64,000 nt of DNA from Mycobacterium sp. IS-1590 (GTDB lineage: Bacteria > Actinomycetota > Actinomycetes > Mycobacteriales > Mycobacteriaceae): NCBI RefSeq assembly GCF_001500025.1, contig NZ_LQIW01000050.1, forward strand, positions 62,001 through 126,000, written 5' to 3'. Shown here piece after piece: positions 49,574 through 59,250 of the stretch (the first letter of the stretch is position 1; every line of letters starts with the position of its first letter). Both the position numbers and the translations under genes were made by a program. The notes below the pieces were generated by a model, which saw only the letters and a list, made by a program, of their open reading frames with translations, was not told where the DNA came from and searched no databases.

Positions 49574-50235
49574 GCACGCTCCTCGTCACAGGCACCGACA
49601 CCGGCGTCGGAAAGACGGTCGCCACCGCCGCGCTGGCGTGCCACGCCCGGCTGACCGGCATCGACGTCGCGGTGTGCAAACCCGTACAGACCGGCAGTCC
49701 CCACGATGACGACCTCGCCGACGTCGGGCGGCTCTCGGGTGTGATCCGACTGCACGGTGGGTGGCGATACCCCGAGCCGCTGGCGCCCGCCGCGGCCGCG
49801 CGCCGAGCGGGCATGACGCTGCCCACACGTTCCGAGCTCGTCGAGTCGGTGCGATCCGTGGCCGCGCCCCTGACGCTCGTGGAGGGGGCCGGCGGGCTGC
49901 TGGTCGAGATCGGGGCGAGGGCGACGCTACGTGACCTCGCAGCCGACCTGGGCGCGCCGGTGCTGGTCGTCGTCGCCGCGGGGCTCGGCACACTCAATCA
50001 CACCGCGCTGACGCTGGAAGCCCTTGCGCACGCGGGCATTCCGTGCGCCGGCCTGGTCATCGGCGCGTGGCCGCCCGACCCGGGCCCCGCAGAACAGGGC
50101 AACCGCGAAGCCTTGGCCGAGCTGGCCCCGGTGCGGGGGATTCTGCCTGCGCATGCCGGCGCGCTGAGCGGGTCGGAGTTCGAGCGCATGAGCGCATCGG
50201 CTTTCGCCCCTGCGTGGGTCGCAGGCCTGGTGTGA
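49570..50235 (+). CDS. bioD: Dethiobiotin synthetase
   Basis: BioD closes the ureido ring of dethiobiotin using ATP and CO2. The 221-residue protein has P-loop GTDTGVGKT at 8-16, the CKPVQTG strand with conserved Lys, and VEGAGGLLVEI. Its GTG start overlaps the bioF stop. The next gene begins at the bioD stop region, extending the operon. Confidence 0.96.
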   Translation: MSTLLVTGTDTGVGKTVATAALACHARLTGIDVAVCKPVQTGSPHDDDLADVGRLSGVIRLHGGWRYPEPLAPAAAARRAGMTLPTRSELVESVRSVAAPLTLVEGAGGLLVEIGARATLRDLAADLGAPVLVVVAAGLGTLNHTALTLEALAHAGIPCAGLVIGAWPPDPGPAEQGNREALAELAPVRGILPAHAGALSGSEFERMSASAFAPAWVAGLV

Positions 50236-50237
50236 CG

Positions 50238-50759
50238 ATGGTGCACTCAGTCGAGTTGGTCTTCGATCCGGACACGGACGCGAAGATCCGCGGTATCTGG
50301 GACGACCTGACGCGCGCGGGGATTCGCAGTCAGGCGAGCAACAAGTCCCCGACCAATCGGCCGCACCTCACGGTGACCGTCGCCGAGAACATCGACGAGG
50401 CGGTCAACACCGCCTTACGTCCAATACTGAAACTGCTGCCGCTGGCGTGCACCGTCGGGGCCCCGATGCTGTTCGGCAGTCGCGTCGTCACCTTGGTGCG
50501 GCTGGTGGTGCCCTCATCAGAACTGCTGGCGTTGCATCGCCAGGTGCATGAGCTGTGCCTGCCGCACATCCCGGGCGGCGTCCTGGGCCACGCCGATCCG
50601 GGGCAGTGGACGCCGCATGTGACGCTGGCGCGTCGCGTCGCGCCCGACAAGCTGCCGACGGCGCTGACGATCAGATCGGTGGGGCGCGAACTGCGGGGCG
50701 CGGTGACCGGCCTGCGTCACTGGGACGGCGACAACCGGGTCGAATATCCCATCAACTGA
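50238..50759 (+). CDS. 2H phosphoesterase / RNA ligase-like protein
   Basis: This 173-residue protein has two HxT motifs characteristic of the 2H phosphoesterase superfamily: HLTV at His43 and HVTL at His127. The size and the opening VELVFDPDTDAKIRGIWDDL are typical of the 2'-5' RNA ligase or cyclic phosphodiesterase branch. It follows bioD within 2 bases; GTG 50232 overlapping the bioD stop is an alternative start. A link with biotin synthesis is not known, so co-transcription may be only positional. It converges with the YjbR-like gene with an 8-base overlap. Confidence 0.85.
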   Translation: MVHSVELVFDPDTDAKIRGIWDDLTRAGIRSQASNKSPTNRPHLTVTVAENIDEAVNTALRPILKLLPLACTVGAPMLFGSRVVTLVRLVVPSSELLALHRQVHELCLPHIPGGVLGHADPGQWTPHVTLARRVAPDKLPTALTIRSVGRELRGAVTGLRHWDGDNRVEYPIN

Positions 50760-51027
50760 CTGTTGCGCCAACGCTTTTCGGCACGCACATCCGCCAACCG
50801 TCGATCACCAGCTCGCGTAGCTCGTCGTGGTCGATCGCGTCGAGCTTGACCAGAATCCAGTTGAACCGCATCTCCGACTTGCGTGGCAGCGCGAACTTGT
50901 CGGGCTCGGCGGCCACCATCGCGGCCCGCTCCTCCTTGGGAAAGGCGACGCCCATCACCGTCTCGTCGCGCGAGAACGCGACGTAGACGAGGCGCCCCAC
51001 CCGAAACCTGATGCTGTCGCGGACCAC
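50752..51027 (-). CDS. MmcQ/YjbR-family protein with a questionable start
   Basis: Homology to the MmcQ/YjbR family is clear: RFRVGRLVYVAFSRDE, the FPKEER segment, and DELRELVIDGWRMCVPKS at the end. From GTG 51027 the product has only 91 residues, while the family usually has about 110-120. In-frame codons upstream continue the family pattern (VDDVRRITATLPRSYEAVV) back to about 51087, but no ATG, GTG or TTG occurs there. A GAGGAT sequence lies near 51095-51100, just where a start at 51087 (GTA) or 51084 (ATC) would expect a ribosome site. It may use a rare start or may have lost one. Function unknown. Confidence 0.7.
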   Translation of the reverse strand: MVRDSIRFRVGRLVYVAFSRDETVMGVAFPKEERAAMVAAEPDKFALPRKSEMRFNWILVKLDAIDHDELRELVIDGWRMCVPKSVGATVS

Positions 51028-51113
51028 CGCCTCGTATGACCGCGGCAGCGTCGCGGTGATGCGCCGTACATCGTCGACGGTGATTACTGCGTCGATCCTC
51101 GTCGAGCGTGCGC

Positions 51114-51719
51114 TTATGCGCGAGAAATCGGCGAATCTTCGAGAACAAGCTCACGTTCACCGACGCGGATCCCGCTGATGAGCAGGCCCACCCCAAAGCG
51201 GAACCGTGCTGAGGCGTCCTCGGTCAACACCGACTGGTCGCCGGGCAGGTCGGCGCCGGCGGCGTCCCATTGCAGGCGCGACTGCTCGTCGACGGTGAAG
51301 CCCAGCACGTAGTACACGACGGTGCGGGCGGCCAACTCGGCGTGGCCGACGGGCACGCCGGCGTCGCAGGCCGCCTGGGTGAGCCGTTCGAGGATCTGCG
51401 CCATCGCGGTCGACTGCCCGGCCGCGAAGCTGGCCGACACCAACTCGGCGCCGTCGGTATGCGACAACAGCGCATCGCGCAGGGCCACGCAGATGCCCGA
51501 CACCCGGTCCCGCCAGCCTCCGGTGGTGTCGCCGACGGGCTCGAGAATTCGGTCGGCGACCGCACCCAGAAGCTGCTGCTTGCTGGTGAAGTGCCAGTAC
51601 AGCGCGCCGGGGGAGACCTCGAGCTCGCGCGCGAGGCGCCGCATCGTCAGGTCGTCGAGGCCGTAGCTGTCCAACAACGTCGCCGCCGCGGCCACCACGT
51701 CGCGTTTGTGAAGCTGCAC
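51114..51719 (-). CDS. bioQ: TetR-type biotin repressor BioQ
   Basis: This 201-residue TetR regulator has an HTH domain (about 8-55: DVVAAAATLLDSYGLDDLTM, then LARELEVSPGALYWHFTSKQQLL). Its location next to bioB, and the matching TGAAC-N3-GTTCA palindromes before bioF and between bioQ and bioB, identify it as BioQ, known from M. smegmatis to repress bio genes. GTG 51719 lies 6 bases after TAGGGT (51731-51726), so it is leaderless. The operator lies upstream of that box, permitting autoregulation. BirA-type repression is absent in this group. Confidence 0.88.
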   Translation of the reverse strand: MQLHKRDVVAAAATLLDSYGLDDLTMRRLARELEVSPGALYWHFTSKQQLLGAVADRILEPVGDTTGGWRDRVSGICVALRDALLSHTDGAELVSASFAAGQSTAMAQILERLTQAACDAGVPVGHAELAARTVVYYVLGFTVDEQSRLQWDAAGADLPGDQSVLTEDASARFRFGVGLLISGIRVGERELVLEDSPISRA

Positions 51720-51725
51720 GCCCGT

Positions 51726-51764
51726 ACCCTAACCTGAACACCGTTCAATTGTCGGCTCGCCGAC
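51726..51764. promoter_or_regulatory. bioQ-bioB divergent promoters and BioQ operator
   Basis: The palindrome TGAACACCGTTCA is at 51735-51747. The bioQ -10 is TAGGGT (51731-51726, minus strand). TAACCT (51730-51735, plus) is the probable bioB -10 and touches the operator. A second inverted repeat, GTCGG-CTCG-CCGAC, lies at 51751-51764 in the bioB leader. The first operator and its flanks match the bioF site closely. Confidence 0.82.
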
Positions 51765-51791
51765 GTGTTCAATTCACAGGAAGGTGATCGG

Positions 51792-52787
51792 GTGAGCGAC
51801 ATTCTGGCAGTGGCCCGCGAGCAGGTGCTCGAGCGCGGCGAAGGCCTGAACCAGGACCAGACGCTGCAGGTGCTGCAGTTGCCCGATGATCGCCTCGACG
51901 ACCTGTTGGCGTTGGCGCACGAGGTGCGCATGGCATGGTGCGGTCCCGACGTGGAGGTCGAGGGCATCATCAGCCTGAAGACCGGCGGCTGTCCCGAGGA
52001 TTGCCACTTCTGTTCGCAGTCAGGACTTTTCGCCTCGCCGGTACGCAGCGCGTGGTTGGACGTGCCGAGCCTGGTGGAGGCGGCCAAGCAGACCGCCAAG
52101 ACCGGTGCGACGGAATTCTGCATCGTGGCCGCCGTGCGCGGACCCGACGAGCGGCTGCTGGCACAGGTCGCTGCGGGGATCGAGGCGATCCGCAATGAGG
52201 TCGACATTCAGATCGCGTGTTCCCTGGGCATGTTGACCAAGGAACAGGTCGAGCGGCTCTCCGAGATGGGCGTGCACCGCTACAACCACAACCTGGAGAC
52301 CGCGCGGTCGTTCTTCACCAACGTCGTCACCACGCACACGTGGGAAGAGCGCTGGGACACCCTGCAGATGGTGCGCGAGGCCGGCATGGAGGTGTGCTGC
52401 GGCGGAATTCTGGGCATGGGCGAAACCCTCGAACAGCGCGCCGAGTTCGCCGCGAACCTGGCCGAACTCGACCCGCACGAGGTGCCCCTGAACTTCCTCA
52501 ACCCCCGACCCGGCACCCCGTTCGGCGATCTGGAGGTGCTGCCTGCCGCCGATGCGCTCAGGGCCGTCGCGGCCTTCCGCCTGGCGCTGCCGCGCACCAT
52601 GCTGCGTTTTGCGGGCGGCCGGGAGATCACCCTCGGGGACCTCGGCGCCAAGAAGGGCATTCTCGGTGGGATCAACGCCGTCATCGTCGGCAACTACCTG
52701 ACCACGCTGGGCCGGCCCGCCGAGGCCGACCTCGAACTGCTCGACGATCTGCAGATGCCGATCAAGGCGCTCAATGCCAGTCTCTGA
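51792..52787 (+). CDS. bioB: Biotin synthase
   Basis: BioB inserts sulfur into dethiobiotin. This 331-residue radical SAM enzyme has the CxxxCxxC motif at Cys67, Cys71 and Cys74 (GGCPEDCHFC). Other family features are YNHNLETARSFF, the GGILGMGE loop and, later, RFAGGREITLGDLG with the Arg associated with the [2Fe-2S] cluster. GTG 51792 has AGGAAGG eight bases upstream. The product is followed by bsaP, and the genes are probably one operon with the DUF2567 gene under BioQ control. Confidence 0.97.
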   Translation: MSDILAVAREQVLERGEGLNQDQTLQVLQLPDDRLDDLLALAHEVRMAWCGPDVEVEGIISLKTGGCPEDCHFCSQSGLFASPVRSAWLDVPSLVEAAKQTAKTGATEFCIVAAVRGPDERLLAQVAAGIEAIRNEVDIQIACSLGMLTKEQVERLSEMGVHRYNHNLETARSFFTNVVTTHTWEERWDTLQMVREAGMEVCCGGILGMGETLEQRAEFAANLAELDPHEVPLNFLNPRPGTPFGDLEVLPAADALRAVAAFRLALPRTMLRFAGGREITLGDLGAKKGILGGINAVIVGNYLTTLGRPAEADLELLDDLQMPIKALNASL

Positions 52788-52811
52788 GGCCGGCCGGTAG
52801 AACGTACAGGT

Positions 52812-53003
52812 ATGGCGTTCAACGTCTACACGGGCGAGCCCGACGGCATCACGGTGCCGACCGCGGCCCAGCTGGGTCTGGAGCCGCCCCGGTTCTGCGC
52901 CGAATGCGGCAGGCGGATGATCGTGCAAGTGCGCCCCGACGGCTGGTCGGCCAAGTGCTCACGGCACGGGCTGACAGATTCGAAAGATCTGGAGCAGCGA
53001 TGA
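52812..53003 (+). CDS. bsaP: Biotin synthase auxiliary protein BsaP
   Basis: This 63-residue protein has Cys29 and Cys32 in a CAEC pair, Cys49 and His52 (KCSRHG), a compact metal or iron-sulfur site. It follows bioB by 24 bases and matches the position and size of Rv1590. Small proteins here were recently described in mycobacteria as an auxiliary factor (BsaP) that BioB needs to turn over dethiobiotin. Its stop overlaps the next start as ATGA. The start is ATG 52812. Confidence 0.88.
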   Translation: MAFNVYTGEPDGITVPTAAQLGLEPPRFCAECGRRMIVQVRPDGWSAKCSRHGLTDSKDLEQR

Positions 53004-53677
53004 ACCACGCTGAGGCCGAGCCAAGATTCGACAGTGCCGCGCCGCGGTTCTCACGTACCCGCGCGGCGCTGACCGTCGGCGCGGCACTCGCGGCCACTGG
53101 TGCTGTGGTCGGCGCGGTGTGGGCATGGCTGGCGCCGCCGGTGCGCGGTGTCGTGGCATTGACGCGCGACGGTGACCGCGTCCGCGCGCACCTGGGCAAC
53201 GAGAGCGACCACTTCTTCGTCGCGGCGTTCCTGCTCGTGGGAATGCTCTGTGTCGTCGCGGTCGTCGCGGCGGTGGCGGTATGGCAGTGGCGGGCGCATC
53301 GCGGACCGGTGATGACGGCGGCGCTGGCGACCGGATGCATGCTGGCCGCCGGGGTGGCCGCCGGTGTGGGCGCACTTCTTGTCCACCTGCGGTACGGGAC
53401 CATAGACGTGGCCGCCGCGCCGCTCACCCCCGAAAACCGCGTGCACTACGTCACCGAGGCGCCGCCGGTCTTCTTCGGGCCCTCGCCGATACAGGCGGCG
53501 TTGACCATCCTGTTCCCGGCAGCCGTCGCGGCGCTCGTGTACTCGCTGGCCGCCGTGTCCACCGCGCGCGACGATCTCGGCGCATGGCCGCCGGTCGAGG
53601 TGCCGGCATTCGTCCCGCCGACCGCCCCGGCCGTTACAGCGGAGAGCGCTCCACCTTCCGGCCCGTCATCACCTTGA
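53000..53677 (+). CDS. DUF2567 membrane protein (Rv1591-like)
   Basis: This 225-residue protein has about four TM helices: ALTVGAALAATGAVVGAVWAW, FFVAAFLLVGMLCVVAVVAA, MTAALATGCMLAAGVAAGVG and a last one near AALTILFPAAVAALVYSL. A Pro/Ala-rich tail follows. The layout fits DUF2567, found in actinobacteria. The start codon overlaps the bsaP stop, so it is co-translated with the biotin genes, but no transport or enzymatic role is established. Its last 44 bases overlap the opposite-strand lipase gene. Confidence 0.85.
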   Translation: MNHAEAEPRFDSAAPRFSRTRAALTVGAALAATGAVVGAVWAWLAPPVRGVVALTRDGDRVRAHLGNESDHFFVAAFLLVGMLCVVAVVAAVAVWQWRAHRGPVMTAALATGCMLAAGVAAGVGALLVHLRYGTIDVAAAPLTPENRVHYVTEAPPVFFGPSPIQAALTILFPAAVAALVYSLAAVSTARDDLGAWPPVEVPAFVPPTAPAVTAESAPPSGPSSP

Positions 53678-54971
53678 CCGCGATCCGGACCAGCCGCGTC
53701 ATTCCGACATAGGTCATCGGGTTCAGCAGCGTCGGCCAGGTCGTGCGGACCAGGTGCTCCGACAGCGGTTTGCCGTCGAACCGGTCGATCAGCCAGCGCA
53801 GCGCCATCGGCGCCGACATCGGGTGCAGCAACATGTGCTCGCTGAACATGTCGCGGTGATACGTCACCGAGGCGCCGCCACTTCGATAGATCTCGCTGAG
53901 CTCGTCGATGTCGTCGACCGAGACGATCCTGTCGTGAACGGCCTGCACGATCAGCACCGGCGGCGTGGGCACCGCGGTGCCCAGCTTGATGCTGTCGAAG
54001 ACGTGCTTCACCTCGGGCATGTCGAGAATCTCGTTGAGCGGCCGGTCGACCAGCTTGCCCATGTCCATACCCGCGAAGCGCAGCACCGCCTGCGCGGTGG
54101 TCATGTCCTGGATGCGCGTCAGCATCGCCTTGCCCGTGTCGGTGGCGTGCTCCTGGATGACCCGGTCCAGGTCCGGATAGACATGACTCAGCGCCGCCAC
54201 CACCATCGCGGGCAGGCCCGAGTACAGGCTGCCGTTGAGCCGCCGGTAGGCGTGTCCGAGATCCCCGACGGGGGAACCGAGCACCGCGCCGACGATGTTG
54301 AGCTCGGGGGCGTACTGGCTGTGCATCTCGGCCGCCCACGCCGACGCCAGGCCGCCGCCTGAGTAGCCCCAGAGGCCGATGGGCGCCGATTCGGTCAGCC
54401 CGAGCCGTTCGCAGCTCACCGCCGCACGCAGGCCGTCGAGAATGCGATATCCCGGCTCGTACGGCGTGCCCCAGAGCCCGTGTGCGCCCTCGTGGTCCGG
54501 TACCGACACGGCCCATCCCTCGGCGAGCGCGGCGGCGATCAGCAGGAACTCCAGCTGGGCGAGAGCGCCGGGAGCCAGTGCCTTGCGGCGCAACGCGTAC
54601 GACGGGAAGCAGCGCGAGGACACCGCGTCGATCGCACATTGATAGGAGATCACCGGTATGACGTCGCGGTTGGCCCGCTCGGCGGGCACGATCACCGTGG
54701 TCACGGTGGCCTCCGCCGCACCGTTCATGTCGGTGGTGCGGTACAGCAGCTGCGTCGCGGTGAACTTCTGCGGGATCAGGCCGAGAAACGCCAGCTCGAC
54801 GTCGCGGCTGCGCAGGACGGTGCCCGGTTCGGCGTGCTGAAAGCCGCTTGGCGGGTCGTAGAAGGGGTCCTCGCTGGGGAGCTGCGGACGGGTGCCGCGC
54901 TTCAGGTCTTCGTGGGGTACGAGCCCGATCCACTCGGCACCTGTTGCTGGCGCGGCGTTGCCCAGAGACAT
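53634..54971 (-). CDS. Secretory-lipase family alpha/beta hydrolase (Rv1592c-like)
   Basis: This 445-residue hydrolase carries the nucleophile elbow GLWGYSGGGLASAW. The later VLIVQAVHDRIVSVDD (acid) and FSEHMLLHPMSAP (His) regions are also present, the organisation of the LIP-type secretory lipase family. No obvious signal peptide is seen at MSLGNAAPATGAEW. Rv1592c is reported as a lipase in M. tuberculosis. A 17-bp inverted repeat lies 14 bases before the ATG. The 3' end is antisense to the DUF2567 gene. Confidence 0.9.
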   Translation of the reverse strand: MSLGNAAPATGAEWIGLVPHEDLKRGTRPQLPSEDPFYDPPSGFQHAEPGTVLRSRDVELAFLGLIPQKFTATQLLYRTTDMNGAAEATVTTVIVPAERANRDVIPVISYQCAIDAVSSRCFPSYALRRKALAPGALAQLEFLLIAAALAEGWAVSVPDHEGAHGLWGTPYEPGYRILDGLRAAVSCERLGLTESAPIGLWGYSGGGLASAWAAEMHSQYAPELNIVGAVLGSPVGDLGHAYRRLNGSLYSGLPAMVVAALSHVYPDLDRVIQEHATDTGKAMLTRIQDMTTAQAVLRFAGMDMGKLVDRPLNEILDMPEVKHVFDSIKLGTAVPTPPVLIVQAVHDRIVSVDDIDELSEIYRSGGASVTYHRDMFSEHMLLHPMSAPMALRWLIDRFDGKPLSEHLVRTTWPTLLNPMTYVGMTRLVRIAVKVMTGRKVERSPL

Positions 54972-54984
54972 TCGGCCATTCTTA

Positions 54985-55001
54985 CTTAAGGAAGCCTTAA
55001 G
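54985..55001. promoter_or_regulatory. Inverted repeat before the lipase gene
   Basis: Perfect 7-bp arms CTTAAGG and CCTTAAG flank AAG. It lies between the lipase start (54971) and the nrtR stop (55014), both minus strand. The position fits an operator over a lipase promoter. A transcript-level hairpin is also possible. Confidence 0.5.
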
Positions 55002-55013
55002 AATCCAGTCGAC

Positions 55014-55706
55014 TCACCCGGGCGGGCGCAGGGCGGCGAACTCGTCCGTCACGCGGTAGCGCGCCTCGGTGAACCGGTACAGCGCCGCCGGCCGGCCACC
55101 GCTGCGGCCGGACCGGGCGGTGGTGCCGGTGCGGGTGATGACGTTGCGGCGCTCGAGCACGCGTTGCAGGTTCGTGGCGTCGACGTGGTGGCCGAGCGCG
55201 GCGCTGTAGATGTCCCTCAGCGCGGACAGCGCGAATTCCGTTGGCGCCAAGGCGAACCCGATATTCGTGTACGACAGTTTGGCGACGAGGCGAGTGCGTG
55301 CGTGTTCGACCATGGTGCCGTGGTCGAACGCCATCGGCGGCAGGTCGCTCACCGGGTGCCAACGCGTATCGGGCGGCAACGCCGGAGTCGCGGGGGAGGG
55401 CACCAGCCCGAGGAAGGTCGACGCGATCGTCCGGTCTCCGGGGACCCGGCGCGGATCCGAGAACACCGCGAGCTGCTCGAGGTGGGCAAGCTCACGCAAA
55501 TCCACTTTCTCGGCGAGTTGACGGCGCACCGAGCTCGTCATGTCCTCGTCGTCACCGAGACACCCGCCCGGAAGTGACCACCTGCCGCGCTGAGGATCCA
55601 GTGCTCGCTGCCACAACAGCACGTGAAGTGCTGATTTCCCGTCGGCGACTTCCCGAACCTGGAACACGGCGGCGAGCACCTCGTGGGCGGTGCTAGTATG
55701 TGCCAT
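55014..55706 (-). CDS. nrtR: NrtR-type Nudix transcriptional regulator of NAD synthesis
   Basis: This 230-residue protein has an N-terminal Nudix-like domain (about 8-140) and a C-terminal winged-helix domain (about 150-225, RDIYSAALGHHVDATNLQRVL with GRPAALYRF). The Nudix box is degenerate: REUxEExGU has become RQLAEKVDL (62-70), so hydrolysis is unlikely and a ligand-sensing role is expected. It is divergent from nadABC, with a large palindrome between. NrtR in M. smegmatis is known to repress nad genes. ATG 55706 is leaderless, seven bases after TACAAT. Confidence 0.92.
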   Translation of the reverse strand: MAHTSTAHEVLAAVFQVREVADGKSALHVLLWQRALDPQRGRWSLPGGCLGDDEDMTSSVRRQLAEKVDLRELAHLEQLAVFSDPRRVPGDRTIASTFLGLVPSPATPALPPDTRWHPVSDLPPMAFDHGTMVEHARTRLVAKLSYTNIGFALAPTEFALSALRDIYSAALGHHVDATNLQRVLERRNVITRTGTTARSGRSGGRPAALYRFTEARYRVTDEFAALRPPG

Positions 55707-55728
55707 GTTTTCGATTGTAAGTCGAAAA
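55694..55728. promoter_or_regulatory. NrtR operator with nadA and nrtR promoters
   Basis: A palindrome at 55708-55728 has perfect 7-bp arms TTTTCGA and TCGAAAA around seven bases. The nrtR -10, TACAAT on the minus strand (55719-55714), is inside it. The nadA -10, TAGTAT (55694-55699) with an upstream TGC (extended -10), would start RNA at the left edge of the palindrome. Binding would therefore block both genes. A further TCGATTT half-site lies at 55731-55737. Confidence 0.85.
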
Positions 55729-55753
55729 CTCGATTTGGACGAAGGAGGCGGCC

Positions 55754-56793
<1,040 letters not shown>

Positions 56794-56797
<4 letters not shown>

Positions 56798-58371
56798 CGC
56801 GTCCGGCGGCTTGCGGTGCCGGCAGGTGGGCCGGTCATTGGCAGCAGCGCGCCGACGTCGTGGTGATCGGGACCGGAGTGGCGGGCCTGGTGGCCGCCCT
56901 GGCCGCGCATCGTCAGGGCCGAAAAGTCATGGTGCTCAGCAAGGCCCCCAAACTAGAGGGGACCACTGCGACGTTCTATGCCCAGGGCGGGATCGCCGTC
57001 GTGCTGCCCGACGCCCTGCGCGAGGACGGTGACTCGATCGAGGCGCACATCGCCGACACGCTCGCCGCGGGGGCGGGGTTGTGTGATCCCGACGCCGTGC
57101 GCTCGATCGTAACCGACGGGTACCGCGCGGTCGCCGAACTTGTCGAGCACGGCGCGCAGTTCGATGAGTCGACACCCGGCACGTGGTCGCTGACCCGCGA
57201 GGGAGGGCATTCGCGGCGCCGGATCATCCACTCGGGGGGCGACGCGACCGGCGCCGAGGTGCAGCGAGCCCTCAACCGCGCGGCGGCCACGCTGGACATC
57301 CGCACCAATCACGTCGCGGTCGAGATCCTGCACGACGCCGGCGCTGTCACCGGTGTCCTGGTGCTCAACGACGACGGGTTCGGCGTGGTGCACGCACCGT
57401 CGGTGATACTCGCGACCGGGGGACTGGGTCACCTCTACTCGGCGACCACCAACCCAGATGGGTCGACGGCAGACGGCGTCGCGCTGGCCACGTGGGCCGG
57501 AGTTCCGGTCGGCGACATCGAGTTCATCCAGTTCCACCCCACCATGCTCTTCGACGGCCACCACGGGGGCAGGCGCCCGCTGATCACCGAGGCCGTTCGC
57601 GGTGAGGGCGCGATACTCGTTGACTCGCAAGGCCGTTCGGTCACCGCCGGGGTTCACCCGATGGGTGACCTCGCGCCCCGTGACGTGGTTGCCGCGGCGA
57701 TCCACGCCCGCATCGAGCAGACGGGCGCGCCTTGTGTGTTTCTCGACGCCCGGCGAATCGACAACTTCGCGAGGCGATTCCCGACGGTGACGGCCGCCTG
57801 TCGGGCTGCGGGTATCGATCCCACGCTCGAGGCGATTCCGGTGCTACCGGGCGCGCACTACAGCTGCGGCGGCGTGGTCACCGATGTGCACGGACGCACT
57901 GACCTGGCGGGCCTGTTTGCCGCGGGTGAGGTGGCGCGGACGGGTATGCACGGCGCGAACAGGCTGGCGTCGAACAGCTTGCTCGAGGGTCTCGTGGTCG
58001 GGAGTAGGGCCGGAAAGGTCGCTGCCGCATATTCTTTGGCTGTCGGGCCCGTGACGGCGCGGCCGCCGGAGCCGGTGGTGCGGCGGGCCCTGCCCCGTGC
58101 CGATCTGCAGCGGGCGATGACCAAGAACGCCGGTGTGGTTCGCGACGCGGACGGACTGCGCATCCTGGCCAAGGAACTCGACACCGCGCCGCCCCGGGTG
58201 ATCGACTCACGCGGCGACTTCGAGGACGCCGCGCTGACCAACGCTGCGATGGCGGTGGCCGCGGCGGCGTTGGCCCGTACCGAATCTCGAGGTTGTCATC
58301 ATCGCCGGGACTACCCCGACATCGACCCCTTGCAGGCACGCACCCTCGAGCCGGCGGAAGTGTGCTGCTGA
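56794..58371 (+). CDS. nadB: L-aspartate oxidase
   Basis: NadB oxidises aspartate to iminoaspartate with FAD. The 525-residue flavoprotein has the dinucleotide fold VVVIGTGVAGLVAALAAHRQG at about 23-43. EGGHSRRRIIHSGGDATG and EFIQFHPTMLFDG follow, with the catalytic Arg region near YSCGGVVTDVHGRTDLAGLFAAGEVA. ATG 56794 overlaps nadA. Its stop shares a base with the nadC ATG (TGATG). An N-terminal extension of about 20 residues precedes the Rossmann fold. Confidence 0.96.
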
Positions 58372-59228
58372 TGGAGCTGAACGCCGACGAGCTCACCGAG
58401 GCTCGCAGGGTGATCGCCCGCGCCCTCGAAGAGGATCTGCGGTACGGGCCCGACGTCACCACGCTGGCGACGGTTCCCGCCGACTCCAGGACCACGGCGT
58501 CGATGGTGGTCCGTGAGGCCGGCGTGATCGCGGGTGTGGACATCGCACTGCTCGCGTTCGACGAGGTGATCGGCCCCGGCAACTATCTGGTCAAGCATCG
58601 CGTCGAGGACGGCGCCCACCTCGAACCGGGCGGTGTCGTGCTCACCGTCGAAGCGCCCACGCAGGGGCTGCTCACCGCCGAACGCACCACGCTGAACCTG
58701 GTATGTCACCTCTCGGGCATCGCGACCGCGACCGCGGGGTGGGTCGAAGCGGTGTCCGGGACGGCGGCGAAGATCCGCGATACTCGTAAGACGTTGCCGG
58801 GCTTGCGCGCACTGCAGAAGTACGCGGTGCGCGTCGGCGGCGGGGTCAATCACCGCATGGGGCTCGGGGATGCGGCGCTGATCAAGGACAACCACGTGGC
58901 GGCGGCGGGGTCGGTGCTGGCGGCACTACGGGCGGTGCGCGCGTCGGCGCCCGGACTCGAATGTGAGGTCGAGGTCGACTCGCTCGAGCAGCTCGACGAA
59001 GTCCTAAGCGAAAACGTCGAACTCGTGCTGCTCGACAACTTCCCCGTGTGGCAGACGCAGATCGCCGTGCAGCGCCGTGACTCCCGGTCACCGGCAACCA
59101 AGCTGGAATCGTCGGGTGGGCTGTCGCTGGAAAGCGCAGCCGAATATGCGGGCACGGGTGTCGATTATCTCGCGGTGGGTGCGCTCACGCATTCGGTGCG
59201 GGTGCTCGATATCGGACTCGATATCTGA
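58371..59228 (+). CDS. nadC: Nicotinate-nucleotide pyrophosphorylase (carboxylating)
   Basis: NadC makes nicotinate mononucleotide from quinolinate and PRPP. The product has 285 residues with LEEDLRYGPDVTT at the start, the RTTLNLVCHLSGIAT segment, DTRKTLPGLRALQKYAVRVGG (substrate-binding Lys/Arg) and IKDNHV. ATG 58371 is coupled to the nadB stop. It closes the nadABC operon controlled by NrtR. Confidence 0.97.
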   Translation: MELNADELTEARRVIARALEEDLRYGPDVTTLATVPADSRTTASMVVREAGVIAGVDIALLAFDEVIGPGNYLVKHRVEDGAHLEPGGVVLTVEAPTQGLLTAERTTLNLVCHLSGIATATAGWVEAVSGTAAKIRDTRKTLPGLRALQKYAVRVGGGVNHRMGLGDAALIKDNHVAAAGSVLAALRAVRASAPGLECEVEVDSLEQLDEVLSENVELVLLDNFPVWQTQIAVQRRDSRSPATKLESSGGLSLESAAEYAGTGVDYLAVGALTHSVRVLDIGLDI

Positions 59229-59250
59229 TCCGACCGCTAACATCGGTCGC

